Source: Labilithrix sp. (GTDB taxonomy: Bacteria; Myxococcota_A; Polyangia; Polyangiales; Polyangiaceae). From it: a DNA stretch of 64,000 nucleotides. Position 1 is the stretch's first letter; every line of letters begins with the position of its first letter. The notes under the pieces are model-generated. The model was not told where the DNA came from, did not search any database, and saw nothing but the letters and a program-made list of their open reading frames with translations. The stretch covers positions 124,001 through 188,000 of the forward strand of contig JAHBWE010000014.1 in NCBI GenBank assembly GCA_019637155.1. Reading direction: 5' to 3'. Positions 9,449 to 20,763 of the stretch are shown here, in pieces. A program made the position numbers and the translations under genes.

Positions 9449-10273
9449 ATGAAAATGAGCTTCCGTCCCCTCGTCCTCGCGTCCGTGCTCTCGCTCTCCC
9501 TTTCCCTCGCCCTGGCGCCGGACGCCGCGGCGGCAGGAGAGACGTTCGTCGAGCCGAAGGAGCTCGCCGTCGTCGAGCACGCGTACGTCTCTCCGCCGCG
9601 CGGCAAGGACGACAAGGAGAACTACACGCTGCAGCTCCAGATCTGGGGCGAGCTCCGGAACGACTCGAAGCAGACGGTGCGCACCATCACCGCCGACGTC
9701 ACGTTCTACGACGCCGCGGGCAAGCTGATCGGGATCGACTCGATCGGGACGGCGTCGAAGAAGGACGTGAACGACCCCACCCCGGGCGATCGGGTCGACG
9801 CCGAGGTGCACTTCGTGCCGCCGGGCGCCTCGGTGCCGTTCCAGTATCGCCGCAACCTCGCCGCGATCCGCGGCGTCCCGGCGACGCACAAGATCACGCT
9901 CCGCAAGGCCGTCGTCGTCCCCGACGGGCCGCGCGCCGTCCTCACGAACGCGTCGGAGAGCGTCGCCGTGACGGCGAACCCCAACCTCCCCGACAACCCG
10001 ACCGTCGCGCGGCGGCGCGTCTTCTCCGCCACGCTCGAGAATCAGGGGCCGGCCGCGTGCCGCGCGCCGCGCCTCGTCATCTCGTTCTTCGGGCCCGACG
10101 GCAAGATCAAGGACGTCCGCACGTTCGGCGCGCGTCCGGAGAAGAACTGGGAGCTCGTGGTCCCGAAGGGCGGCTCGGTGCCGGTGAAGGGCGCCGTGCT
10201 CGTCGAGCACGCGAACGCCTGGTACGAGAAGGCGCCGGTGAAGACGTACGCCGACTGCGATCCGTTTGGCTGA
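9449..10273 (+). CDS. Secreted protein with FxLYD-like beta-sandwich, unknown function
   Basis: 274 residues with a clear Sec signal peptide (hydrophobic LVLASVLSLSLSLALA then an Ala-x-Ala cleavage region near residues 26-28). The mature protein has two similar halves, each with 'W/G-E-L-x-N-x-S/G' and 'V-x-x-F-Y/F-x-x-G-K' strands, as in FxLYD-type domains that describe 'tissue-like' extracellular beta sandwiches. A strong ribosome site (GGAGGAAAG) precedes ATG 9449. It is divergent from the lipoprotein gene at 8413-9252, with a 196-base shared upstream region. No enzymatic motif is visible; the domain assignment is tentative. Confidence 0.7.
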   Translation: MKMSFRPLVLASVLSLSLSLALAPDAAAAGETFVEPKELAVVEHAYVSPPRGKDDKENYTLQLQIWGELRNDSKQTVRTITADVTFYDAAGKLIGIDSIGTASKKDVNDPTPGDRVDAEVHFVPPGASVPFQYRRNLAAIRGVPATHKITLRKAVVVPDGPRAVLTNASESVAVTANPNLPDNPTVARRRVFSATLENQGPAACRAPRLVISFFGPDGKIKDVRTFGARPEKNWELVVPKGGSVPVKGAVLVEHANAWYEKAPVKTYADCDPFG

Positions 10274-10376
10274 CGCCGGCGCGGCGTTCGCGCGCCCGAA
10301 CGGCGTCGCGCCGGCCCGGACCGAGACCGCGTGAAATCAGGCCTCGTCGGCAGAATCCCGTTATCCTTGCCGGCGG

Positions 10377-11771
10377 ATGGCGCGTTACCTCTACGGCGAC
10401 TCGACTCCGTTCCCGCTCGGGTACAACTTCCTGACGACGCTCGAGGCGTTCATGTCGGCGGCGACGCGCATCGTCCAGCTCGACGTCGAGGGCAGCATCA
10501 TCGCGAAGCAGCGGGACGAGGTCGCGCAGAACCGCGTGCGCGGGCTCGAGGCGCTCGAGCAGTTCCACACCGTCGTGATGCGCGCGGTGCAGGACACCGC
10601 CGCGAAGGTGCATCACCAGCACGCGCTCGACTACGCGCGCGCGGTCGCGGAGTACGCGACGCAGTACATCGAGGACCATCGCCGCGCGACGCTCGCGAAC
10701 AACGAGCGCGAGTCGCTGCAGCTCCGCGGCGACGGCGACCGGCGCGCGAGCGAGATGCGCGCGCACCTCGACGCGTTCCTCAAGGCGTCGCTGCTCCCGG
10801 TCGTGAGCTCGCGCCTCGCGCTGCGCCTCAACATCGAGGGCAAGGACGCGCGTCACTCCGGGAGCGCGTCGTTCGAGCATCCGGACGGCATCGCGTCGTC
10901 CTTCACCCTCGCCCCGATGCGCGCGCCGAGCTGGCAGTCGCCGCGCAAGGTCTCCGACTTCGCGTCGGGCGTCGACCTCCGCGTCGGCGTCGAGAAGAGC
11001 TGGCTCAGCGGCAAGGTATCGGCGAAGCAGCTCAACGTCGACGACTGGACGATCATGCAGATCGACCTCACCGACGACACCTTCGAGCTCACGCTGCGCA
11101 AGAAGCTCACCGAGCGCGAGATGCTCACGCTCGCTTTGCGCCGTCACGAGTCGGGCGCGACGACGGGCACGGTGGAGCACGGCGGCATGCCGGGCGCGGA
11201 GTCGCTCCCGTCGAACCTCGCCGGTCAGGACGTCGCGCACATGGAGCGCCTCTGGACCGCGATCAAGAACGCGACGCGCGAGGTGCTGGAGCACAAGGAG
11301 CAGCTCCTCGGCGTGACGCTCGACAGCCAGCCGGTGTTCGAGGGCGGGCTCGCGGTGCCGTTCGTCGTGCGTCTCGTCGCGATGTTCGCCCCGACCGTGC
11401 GCGAGATCGCGAAGCGGAGCCCGAACGAGGTGGAGCTCACGCTGAAGGTCGAGAACGAGAGCGGCCGCCGCGAGGAGCTCTACCTCCGCAAGGAGGGCCT
11501 CCTCAACGCGCTGCAGCCGCTCCCGGCGAAGGGCCGCGAGGTCTTCGCGCCGCTCGGCCTCGACTCGTGGGTCCCCGCGATGACGACCGCGCCGCCGCCG
11601 GTCGTCGCGACGCAGACGCTGCGCGACGCCCACGAGCGCACCGCGGAGAGCCTCGGCCGCACCGCCCCGGCGCAAGAGGGGCCCCCTTCGATGCCGGTCC
11701 CTCGCCCGGTCGATCCGGCGTCGAACCCGTTCATCGCCGCGCCGCCCTCGTCGAAGAAGGTCCCTGGTTGA
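10377..11771 (+). CDS. Conserved hypothetical protein, helical N-terminus
   Basis: 464 residues, no signal peptide or membrane segment. The N-terminus (MARYLYGDSTPFPLGYNFL) looks like a conserved start. Residues ~20-150 are strongly helical with charged heptads, suggesting a coiled coil, followed by a mixed alpha/beta middle and a Pro-rich C-terminal tail of about 70 residues. I do not recognise a family or catalytic motif. The next gene starts 18 bases downstream, so the two may be co-transcribed. Codon use matches the surrounding chromosome, supporting a real, resident gene. Confidence 0.65.
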   Translation: MARYLYGDSTPFPLGYNFLTTLEAFMSAATRIVQLDVEGSIIAKQRDEVAQNRVRGLEALEQFHTVVMRAVQDTAAKVHHQHALDYARAVAEYATQYIEDHRRATLANNERESLQLRGDGDRRASEMRAHLDAFLKASLLPVVSSRLALRLNIEGKDARHSGSASFEHPDGIASSFTLAPMRAPSWQSPRKVSDFASGVDLRVGVEKSWLSGKVSAKQLNVDDWTIMQIDLTDDTFELTLRKKLTEREMLTLALRRHESGATTGTVEHGGMPGAESLPSNLAGQDVAHMERLWTAIKNATREVLEHKEQLLGVTLDSQPVFEGGLAVPFVVRLVAMFAPTVREIAKRSPNEVELTLKVENESGRREELYLRKEGLLNALQPLPAKGREVFAPLGLDSWVPAMTTAPPPVVATQTLRDAHERTAESLGRTAPAQEGPPSMPVPRPVDPASNPFIAAPPSSKKVPG

Positions 11772-11789
11772 CGGTGCTATGATCGACGC

Positions 11790-12362
11790 GTGAGCGCCGC
11801 ATCGAAGACCCTCGCGACGGCGGAGACGTTGCTCGCGCTCGGCGACGAGCCGTTCGAGGTCATCGGGGGTGAGCTCGTTCGGCGGGCGGATCCGAGCGCG
11901 GAGCACGGCGACGCGCAGGGAAGCCTCGTCGCCTCGATCCGGTCGCGTTTTCATCGGGGCAGCGGCGGGCCCGAAGGTCCCGGCGGTTGGTGGATCTTGC
12001 CCGAGGTCGACGTCGAGCTCGCGCGGCACGAGATCGTCCGTCCGGACCTCGGTGGATGGCGCCGCGATCGCGTTCCCGAGCGGCCGACGGGACGGCCCAT
12101 TCGTCACCGCCCTGATTGGATGTGCGAGGTGCTCTCCGCGATCAACGCGCGAAACGACCTCGTGTGGAAGCTCGACCTCTATCGGCGCGTCGAGATCCTG
12201 CACTACTGGATCGTCGATCCTCAGACCGAGACGCTCACCGTGCATCGGCTCACGCCCGACGGTTACCTCATCGCCCTGCGCGCGGACCGTTCCGCGACGG
12301 TGCGCGCCGAGCCTTTCGAGGCGATCGAGCTCCGTGTCGGCGCGCTCTTCGGCGACGAATAG
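11790..12362 (+). CDS. Uma2-family (DUF820) putative endonuclease
   Basis: 190 residues from a GTG start. It shows the Uma2 pattern: an early E-V-I-x-G-E-L, then E-V-D-V-E-L and 'VRPDLGGWRR', 'RPDWMCEVLS', a Lys in 'DLVWKLDLYRR' and 'HYWIVDP'. The acidic residues and Lys form a PD-(D/E)xK-like site in this family, which is abundant in cyanobacteria and myxobacteria. The usual role is unclear; some members are thought to be nucleases. It stands alone here without an obvious partner toxin or methylase. Confidence 0.8.
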   Translation: MSAASKTLATAETLLALGDEPFEVIGGELVRRADPSAEHGDAQGSLVASIRSRFHRGSGGPEGPGGWWILPEVDVELARHEIVRPDLGGWRRDRVPERPTGRPIRHRPDWMCEVLSAINARNDLVWKLDLYRRVEILHYWIVDPQTETLTVHRLTPDGYLIALRADRSATVRAEPFEAIELRVGALFGDE

Positions 12363-12418
12363 TCGCGAGACGCCAGTGATATTGCTTCCGCGGCGCCGCG
12401 AACGTAGAGGTCGGCGCG

Positions 12419-13843
12419 ATGTTTCGCCCCTCCCGTCTCGCCCCGTGGGCTCTCGTCCTCCTGGCCGCGGCGTGCACGACGCCGGCGAGCGACGATGGCG
12501 CGGCGGCGACCGCGTTCGGCGCGGAGGCGCCGCTCCTCCGCGCGGTGGTCACGACTTCGGACGCGGCGCCGCTCTTCGCGGCGGGCTTCGACGTGGTCGA
12601 GGGCAGCGTCGAGGCGACGTCGCTCGAGGTGATCGGGAGCGAAGAGGAGATCGAGCGGCTGCGCGCGCTCGGCTACGAGGTGGAGGTCATCGGTCGCGGC
12701 GGTCCGCTCGCGGCGGAGGAGGCCCTCACCTACCCGCCGCTCGCGGACATCCACGCGGAGATGCGCGCGATCGAGGCGGCGTACCCCGCGATCGCGAAGG
12801 TCGTCGACCTCACCGCGACGCTCGGCACGCCGCCGACCGCGCAGGGCCGTCACCTCCTCGCGCTGAAGGTCTCGAAGAACGTCGACGCCTCCGAGGACGA
12901 GCCGACGTACCTCCTCGTCGCGAACCATCACGCGCGCGAGCTCGGCACGCCGGTCGCCGCCGTGAACGCGATGAAGATGCTGACGAGCGGCTACGCGACG
13001 GACCCGCGCATCCAGCGCGTCGTCGACACGCACGAGCTCTGGATCGCGCCGACGTGGAACCCCGACGGCCTCGAGCACGTGCACAACGCGGAGAAGATGT
13101 GGCGGAAGAACCGCCGCCCGAGCGCGGGCAACCGCTTCGGCGTCGATCTGAACCGCAACTACCCGAGCCTCTGGTCGTCGAGCTGCGCCGGCAGCACGGC
13201 CACGTCGTCCGAGACGTACAAGGGTCCGTCCGCGGCGTCGGAGCCCGAGACGCAGACGATGATGGCGTTCGCGGAGGACCGCCGCTTCGCGAAGGTGCTC
13301 GACCTCCACTCGTCGGGGCGCGAGGTGCTCACCGGCTATGCCTGTTCGAGCTACGCGCTCGCGACGTACTTCAAGGGCATCGCGACGCAGCTCTCGAACG
13401 AGATGGGCTACGGCGGCCACACGCGCCGTCCTTCCGCGCAGGGCGAGCACGGCGACTATCACGTCGGGAATTTTTCGAACCTGTTCTTCCTCGTCGAGAT
13501 CAACACGACGTTCCAGCCCCCGCTCGCGGCGGCGCAAGCGGAGGCGGAGCAGATCTGGCCCGGCATCCTCTGGCACATGGAGCGCCCGGTCCCGCTGAGC
13601 GGCCACGTCGTCGACGCGGTGACGCGCGCGCCGCTCGCGGCGAGCATCGTCGTGCGACCGGTCGCGTACTCGCAGGGCGAGGTGAACTCGAGCGGCGGGA
13701 AGTTCGGCCGCTGGCAGGCGTTCTTGCCCGCCGGCGCCTACGAGATCGAGGTCTCCGCGCCGGGCCGCGTCACGCAGCGCCTCGCGGTCGACGTGCGCGA
13801 CGGCGAGGAGCGGGTCTTCGACGTCGCGCTCGCCGCGCCCTGA
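12419..13843 (+). CDS. M14-family zinc carboxypeptidase lipoprotein
   Basis: 474 residues. A lipoprotein signal (PWALVLLAAAC) is followed by a propeptide-like region and an M14 peptidase domain. Zinc ligands appear as the HxxE motif in NHHARELG and the later His in LDLHSSG. The substrate-binding DLNRNYP and a catalytic Glu in FFLVEINTT are also present. The C-terminal ~85 residues form a carboxypeptidase regulatory-like (transthyretin-type) beta sandwich beginning GHVVDAVTRAPL. It should remove C-terminal residues from peptides outside the cytoplasm. All expected catalytic residues are visible, so activity is likely; specificity cannot be told. Confidence 0.92.
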   Translation: MFRPSRLAPWALVLLAAACTTPASDDGAAATAFGAEAPLLRAVVTTSDAAPLFAAGFDVVEGSVEATSLEVIGSEEEIERLRALGYEVEVIGRGGPLAAEEALTYPPLADIHAEMRAIEAAYPAIAKVVDLTATLGTPPTAQGRHLLALKVSKNVDASEDEPTYLLVANHHARELGTPVAAVNAMKMLTSGYATDPRIQRVVDTHELWIAPTWNPDGLEHVHNAEKMWRKNRRPSAGNRFGVDLNRNYPSLWSSSCAGSTATSSETYKGPSAASEPETQTMMAFAEDRRFAKVLDLHSSGREVLTGYACSSYALATYFKGIATQLSNEMGYGGHTRRPSAQGEHGDYHVGNFSNLFFLVEINTTFQPPLAAAQAEAEQIWPGILWHMERPVPLSGHVVDAVTRAPLAASIVVRPVAYSQGEVNSSGGKFGRWQAFLPAGAYEIEVSAPGRVTQRLAVDVRDGEERVFDVALAAP

Positions 13844-13886
13844 CGCAGGCGCGCGCGATTCAGCTCCGCGAGCACGCGCGCCTCCA

Positions 13887-13910
13887 GTGCGTGCGTGCGT
13901 GCGTGCGTGC
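13887..13910. repeat. Tetranucleotide repeat (GTGC)6
   Basis: Six perfect tandem copies of GTGC in the 98-base gap between the converging carboxypeptidase and YkuD-like genes. It is outside both coding regions, so slippage would not alter a protein. Confidence 0.9.
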
Positions 13911-13941
13911 GCGGCAGGAGGCTCGGGAGGCTCGGATCATT

Positions 13942-14748
13942 TCACTGCGCGACGGGCTCGTCGGCGATCGGCTCCTCGACGTTGAGCGTCTCCGGCTCGT
14001 CGAGCGAGGAGAGCTGGCGCGAGAGCGAAGCGCGGAGGTTGGGGCGCGCGGCGGCCTCGTAGGTGACGAAGAGCTTCCGCGCGCGGATGAGGGCGCCGAT
14101 GCCGTCGTTGATGGTGCGCGGGCTGCCGTTCGCGGCGGGCGAGCCGGCGAGCTCGAGGATGTCGTTCTTGAAGTCGTCGTAGTTGCCGATGATCTCCACG
14201 CAGCCGGCGGAGCCCCAGCCGTAGTCGTCGACGCTCGCGGGCCCGGCATGAATGTAGAATGCACCCTTCACGACGATCGCGCCGCCGAACGGCGAGAAGC
14301 GGTTCTGGACCTGGTAGTCCGGCTTGTACGTGCTGACCGCGAAGCGCGGCACGTTCGAGAGCCCTGCGGTGACGAACCCGACCGTCTTGTAGTGGTTGTC
14401 GTAGAGCGGGCCGGCGGGGTTGTTGTACGGCATGTACCGCGGCGTCTTCCACGTGCGGCGCTCACGCTTGCCCGCGGCGTTGATGCCGTCGACGTACACG
14501 TTGTAGATGGGCGCGTTGTACAGCTCGATGCGGCCGTCCTGGTCGACGTCGTCGACCGGGTAGGCGCGCGCTTCGTAGTTTTCGCCCGTCTTCTTCGCCG
14601 ACACGATGACGTCGACCGCGCGGAGCGCCGACCCGGTCTGGGCGCTCTCGGTGTCGCCCATCTCCTCTTCTTCCGAGGCAGGCGCCACACAGGCGACGGC
14701 AAGGGTGGAGACGACGAGAGCACCGAGGAGAGCGAGCTTACGGACCAT
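13942..14748 (-). CDS. L,D-transpeptidase (YkuD)-like lipoprotein with variant active site
   Basis: About 268 residues. The signal sequence has a lipobox-like end (STLAVAC) and is followed by an acidic linker. The C-terminal half contains an active-site-like motif: His in FYIHAGPAS, then GSAGCVEI twelve residues later. L,D-transpeptidases use H-x(14-17)-[S/T]-H-G-C; here the second His is Ala and the spacing is a little short. The Cys is preserved, so it could be a cell-wall transpeptidase or a related amidase/protease. ATG 14748 is preferred; a TTG at 14760 would add four residues. It faces the MFS gene across a 551-base repeat-rich spacer. Confidence 0.72.
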   Translation of the reverse strand: MVRKLALLGALVVSTLAVACVAPASEEEEMGDTESAQTGSALRAVDVIVSAKKTGENYEARAYPVDDVDQDGRIELYNAPIYNVYVDGINAAGKRERRTWKTPRYMPYNNPAGPLYDNHYKTVGFVTAGLSNVPRFAVSTYKPDYQVQNRFSPFGGAIVVKGAFYIHAGPASVDDYGWGSAGCVEIIGNYDDFKNDILELAGSPAANGSPRTINDGIGALIRARKLFVTYEAAARPNLRASLSRQLSSLDEPETLNVEEPIADEPVAQ

Positions 14749-14952
14749 GAGAGTGTACAATTACACGACCCATGCCTACATCCCGCGACAGTGGATATGG
14801 AGTTAAGTTACTGAATTTATTGTTGTTACAAAATTCCAGCGTCAAGGATTCGAGCTGTACAGGATCCAGTCCTGAGGAATCCAGTATCCGCCACGCGCGT
14901 ACGGCGACGCGGTTGGGCTTCCACGCCCGTGCCGGCGCGTCCTCTCCGGTGC

Positions 14953-15082
14953 GTGGGCGGCGCCGGCGTGTTCGGGATGGTGCGTCCTCTCCGGGCGCGT
15001 GCGGCGTGTTCGGGCGAGTGCGTTCGGGCGGCGCGTCCTCGTGGGCGGCGCCGGCATGTTCGGGACGGCGCGTCCTCTCCGG
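14953..15082. repeat. Two 42-bp imperfect direct repeats (minisatellite)
   Basis: A 42-base unit beginning GTGGGCGGCGCCGG occurs at 14953-14994 and 15041-15082 with three differences. Shorter fragments of the same unit (GCGTCCTC, GTGTTCGGG) fill the space between. It lies in noncoding DNA upstream of the MFS gene. Confidence 0.8.
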
Positions 15083-15156
15083 CGTGCATGGTCGCGGCGG
15101 CGCTCCGGCGTGCATGGTCGCGGCGGCGCTCCGGCGTGCATGGTCGCGGCGGTGCT
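15079..15156. repeat. Three tandem 26-bp repeats
   Basis: The unit CCGGCGTGCATGGTCGCGGC plus GGCGCT is repeated three times (15079-15104, 15105-15130, 15131-15156). The first two copies are identical and the third has one change. Immediately after, degraded remnants of the same sequence continue to about 15240. Confidence 0.92.
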
Positions 15157-15299
15157 CTGGTGCGTCCGCTCTGGCGCGTGCGCCGGTGTGTTCGGTGCGT
15201 GGGGCGGCGCTCCGACGTGCATGGGCGCGTGCGGCGTGCGCCAGCGCGTCATGCGGTCGCCGCGCCGTCGCGCCAGCGCGTTCGCGCTACGCTGCGCGT

Positions 15300-16547
15300 G
15301 TGCGTGGGAGGGTGCGGTCGATCGTTGGGGGCTCGGCTGGGAACCTCGTCGAGTGGTACGACTGGTACGTCTACTCTGCGTTCTCGCTGTGGTTCGCGCC
15401 GGTGTTCTTTCCGGCGGGGGACCGTACGTCGGAGCTGCTCTCCGCCGCGGCCGTGTTCGCGGTTGGGTTCGTCGTGCGGCCCGTCGGCGCGTGGGTCATG
15501 GGCGCCTACGCGGATCGCCGCGGGCGGAAGGCCGGGCTCACGCTCTCCGTCAGCCTCATGTGCGCCGGGTCCCTCATCATCGCGTGCACGCCGGGGCAGC
15601 GCACGATCGGAGCCGCCGCCCCCGTCATCCTCGTGATCGCGCGGCTCGTGCAAGGGCTCAGCGTCGGCGGCGAGTACGGCGCGAGCGCCACCTACCTCTC
15701 CGAGATCGCCACGCGCGAGCGCCGCGGCCTCTGGTCGAGCCTGCAGTACGTCACGCTCATCGCAGGACAGCTGCTCGCGCTCGGCGTCCTCATGCTCCTG
15801 CAGGCCACGCTCGGTCGCGAGGCCCTCGCGGCGTGGGGCTGGCGCGTCCCGTTCGCGATCGGCGGCGCGCTGTCGGTCGGCGTCTTCTGGCTGCGGCGCG
15901 GCCTCGTCGAGACGCTGCGCGCGCCCGCCGATCGGCCCGCGCCGTTCCTGCTCCTGCGCCGGCATCCGCGCGAGTTTGCGCTCGTGTTGGGGCTCACGTC
16001 GGGCGGGACGCTCGCGTTCTACGCGTACACCACCTACCTCCAGAAGTTCCTCGTCCTCACCGCGGGCTTCTCGAAGGAGACCTCCACCCGCATCACCGCC
16101 GCGGCGCTGTTCGCGTTCATGCTGCTCCAACCCGCCGTCGGCGCGCTCTCGGACCGCGTGGGGAGGCGCCCCGTCATGATCGCGTTCGGCGTGCTCGGCA
16201 CGACGCTGACGTATCCGCTCTTCAGCGCGCTCGCGCGGACGCGGGCCCCGTACGCGGCGTTCGCCCTCGCGCTCGGCGCGCTCGTCATCGTCTCCGGCTA
16301 CACCGCCATCAACGCGGTCGTGAAGGCGGAGCTCTTCCCCGCCGAGGTGCGCGCCCTCGGCGTCGCGTTCCCGTACGCGCTCGCGAACACGATGTTCGGC
16401 GGCACCGCGGAGTACGTCGCGCTCTGGCTCAAGACCCGCGGCAGCGAGCACCTCTTCTACGTCTACGTCAGCGTGATGATCGCCGCGTCCCTCGTCGTCT
16501 ACGTCCGCATGCGCGACACGCGAACGCACTCGCGGATCACGGACTGA
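15300..16547 (+). CDS. MFS transporter, metabolite:H+ symporter (MHS) type
   Basis: About 415 residues from GTG 15300 (GTG 15312 also possible), with roughly twelve hydrophobic segments. The N-terminus GNLVEWYDWYVYSAFSLWFA is characteristic of the MHS group, which includes alpha-ketoglutarate, proline/betaine and citrate permeases. The MFS signature between TM2 and TM3 is ADRRGRKAGL, the second half has SDRVGRRPVM, and 'GLSVGGEYGAS' follows TM4. It would import a carboxylate or amino acid by proton symport at the inner membrane; the substrate cannot be told. It converges with the hybrid kinase gene, leaving 15 bases. Confidence 0.88.
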   Translation: MRGRVRSIVGGSAGNLVEWYDWYVYSAFSLWFAPVFFPAGDRTSELLSAAAVFAVGFVVRPVGAWVMGAYADRRGRKAGLTLSVSLMCAGSLIIACTPGQRTIGAAAPVILVIARLVQGLSVGGEYGASATYLSEIATRERRGLWSSLQYVTLIAGQLLALGVLMLLQATLGREALAAWGWRVPFAIGGALSVGVFWLRRGLVETLRAPADRPAPFLLLRRHPREFALVLGLTSGGTLAFYAYTTYLQKFLVLTAGFSKETSTRITAAALFAFMLLQPAVGALSDRVGRRPVMIAFGVLGTTLTYPLFSALARTRAPYAAFALALGALVIVSGYTAINAVVKAELFPAEVRALGVAFPYALANTMFGGTAEYVALWLKTRGSEHLFYVYVSVMIAASLVVYVRMRDTRTHSRITD

Positions 16548-16562
16548 GGCCAGGAGCAGGGG

Positions 16563-19238
<2,676 letters not shown>

Positions 19239-19245
19239 TCACGCG

Positions 19246-19268
19246 CCATCGTACGATACGCGCGATGG
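19246..19268. promoter_or_regulatory. Short divergent spacer with palindromes
   Basis: Between the start codons of the hybrid kinase (-) and the membrane protein gene (+) there are only 26 bases. They contain the 10-base palindrome ATCGTACGAT and a wider inverted repeat CCATCG...CGATGG whose right arm covers the plus-strand ATG. It could be an operator shared by both genes. At least one promoter must lie inside the other coding region, or one mRNA is leaderless. Confidence 0.4.
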
Positions 19269-20155
19269 AGGAGACGACGAGGAAAGGGCCGCGCGCCTTC
19301 CTCATCATGCTCGTGGCCGTCGGTGCGGCAGTGCTCCTCTACAGGATGGGCCGCATTCCGCAGCCGGAGGGCTACCACACGTTCGCGGACACGCGGACGA
19401 TCTGGCGCATCCCGAACGCGCTGAACGTCCTCTCCAACGTGCCGTTCTTCGTCGTCGGCTGGCTCGGCATCGCGTTCCTGCGCCGCGGCCCGACGCGCGA
19501 TCCCGACGGACCCTACCGCCCCGGCGCGCACACCGCGTTCGAGTCGATGCGCGAGCGCCCGGCGTACGTCCTCTTCTTCCTCGGCGTGCTCCTCACCGCG
19601 TTCGGCTCCGGCTACTACCACCTCGCGCCGTCGACGACGCGCCTCTTCTGGGATCGCCTCCCGATGGCGATCGGCTTCACCGCGCTCTTCGCCGCGATGA
19701 TCGCCGAGCGCGTGAGCATCTACTGGTCGCGGATGGTGCTGCTCCCGCTCGTGTTCGCCGGCATCGCGAGCGTCGTGCAGTGGCGCCTCTCCGAGGACGC
19801 GGGGCGCGGCGACCTGCGCTTTTACATCTTCGTCCAGCTCTTCCCGATCGTCGCGCTCCCGCTGATGATGCTCCTCTTCAAGCCGCGGTACTCGCGCGGC
19901 GGAGAGCTCCTCCTCGTCGCCGTCGTCTACGTCGGCGCGAAGGCGCTCGAGCACTTCGACGCGAAGGTCTGGGAGGTCAGCGGCCACGTCGTGGGAGGCC
20001 ACACGCTGAAGCACCTCGTCGCCGCCGTCGCGACGTACCTCGTCCTCGACATGCTCAAGAAGCGCGGGCGGCCCTTGCCCTCGCTCACCGCGGCGCTGGC
20101 GGCGAGCGTCGACGACGACGACGACGAGCCCCAGAAGGTGGGCGACATCGACTAG
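19265..20155 (+). CDS. CREST/alkaline ceramidase-like membrane protein
   Basis: 296 residues with about seven membrane segments. Conserved polar residues resemble the CREST hydrolase superfamily: Ser in 'NVLSNVPF', His/Asp in 'SGYYHLAPSTTRLFWDRLPM', and a C-terminal His pair in 'GGHTLKHLVAA'. Such enzymes (alkaline ceramidase, PAQR, Per1) are zinc-dependent hydrolases of lipid amides. The cytoplasmic tail is short and acidic, ending in a run of Asp. Function as a ceramidase is inference; sphingolipids do occur in some myxobacteria. It is followed after 9 bases by the AgmX-type gene. Confidence 0.78.
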   Translation: MEETTRKGPRAFLIMLVAVGAAVLLYRMGRIPQPEGYHTFADTRTIWRIPNALNVLSNVPFFVVGWLGIAFLRRGPTRDPDGPYRPGAHTAFESMRERPAYVLFFLGVLLTAFGSGYYHLAPSTTRLFWDRLPMAIGFTALFAAMIAERVSIYWSRMVLLPLVFAGIASVVQWRLSEDAGRGDLRFYIFVQLFPIVALPLMMLLFKPRYSRGGELLLVAVVYVGAKALEHFDAKVWEVSGHVVGGHTLKHLVAAVATYLVLDMLKKRGRPLPSLTAALAASVDDDDDEPQKVGDID

Positions 20156-20164
20156 GATGGCGCC

Positions 20165-20719
20165 ATGAGGCACCTCCTCTCCCTCGCGCTCGCGACCGGG
20201 CTCGCGCTGGCCACCGCGTGCGGCGACTCCACCAAGGAGCCCGCGACTCCCGCGAACCCTCCGCCGACGGAGCCGACGGAGACGCCGCCGGTCGCGTCGT
20301 CGCCGCCCGCCGCCGCGAGCTCCACGCCGCCGGCGGAGACACCCGTCGCCGCCACCCCCGCGGAGGACGCGGGCGCCCCCGTGGCGCCGGCGTCGAACCC
20401 GAACACCGGCATCATCGGCGAGACGAAGGACGAGTGCACGCCGGTCGGCGTCGACTTCGAGAAGCGCGCGCGCCCCAAGCTGAAGGAGTGCTACGCGGAG
20501 GGGAAGAAGAAGGATCCGAACCTGATGGGCACCGTGAAGATCAAGGTCACGGTCGACGTGAAGGGGAAGATCAAGAGCACGAAGGTGATCGAGAAGACGC
20601 TGCCCGATCCGGTCGCCGACTGCATGCTCAAGGCGGTGAAGGGGACGCCGTTCCCCGAGGTCGACAAGTGCTGGGACAGCACGATCACGATCCCGATCAC
20701 GTTCCCGACTCCGCACTAG
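20165..20719 (+). CDS. AgmX/PglI C-terminal-domain lipoprotein
   Basis: 184 residues. A lipoprotein signal (LATGLALATAC) is followed by an 80-residue Pro/Ala/Thr spacer that could cross the periplasm. The C-terminal ~95 residues match the AgmX/PglI C-terminal (TonB-C-like) pattern: 'RPKLKECYAEG..DPNLMGTVKIKVTVDVKGKI....DPVADCMLKAVKGTPFP'. In myxobacteria this domain occurs in gliding-motility and envelope proteins. The partner is unknown. It probably shares a transcript with the upstream CREST-type gene. Confidence 0.82.
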   Translation: MRHLLSLALATGLALATACGDSTKEPATPANPPPTEPTETPPVASSPPAAASSTPPAETPVAATPAEDAGAPVAPASNPNTGIIGETKDECTPVGVDFEKRARPKLKECYAEGKKKDPNLMGTVKIKVTVDVKGKIKSTKVIEKTLPDPVADCMLKAVKGTPFPEVDKCWDSTITIPITFPTPH

Positions 20720-20763
20720 ATTCGAGCTGACTAAATCGGGGGATTCGAATAGAGAGCGCGGCC

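Larger units (their letters stand above)
14749..15299. other. 551-base intergenic spacer with AT-rich part and minisatellite
   Basis: No convincing gene is visible. The first ~130 bases are AT-rich for this genome (14757-14890) and probably hold the promoter of the minus-strand YkuD-like gene. The rest is composed of degenerate repeats described separately and ends at the start of the MFS transporter. Open frames across it are simple consequences of the repeats and lack ribosome sites. Confidence 0.7.

Noticed and set aside
13887-13910. (GTGC)6 as a phase-variation switch
   Set aside because: It lies between two converging genes, outside coding and promoter regions, so length change should have no switching effect.
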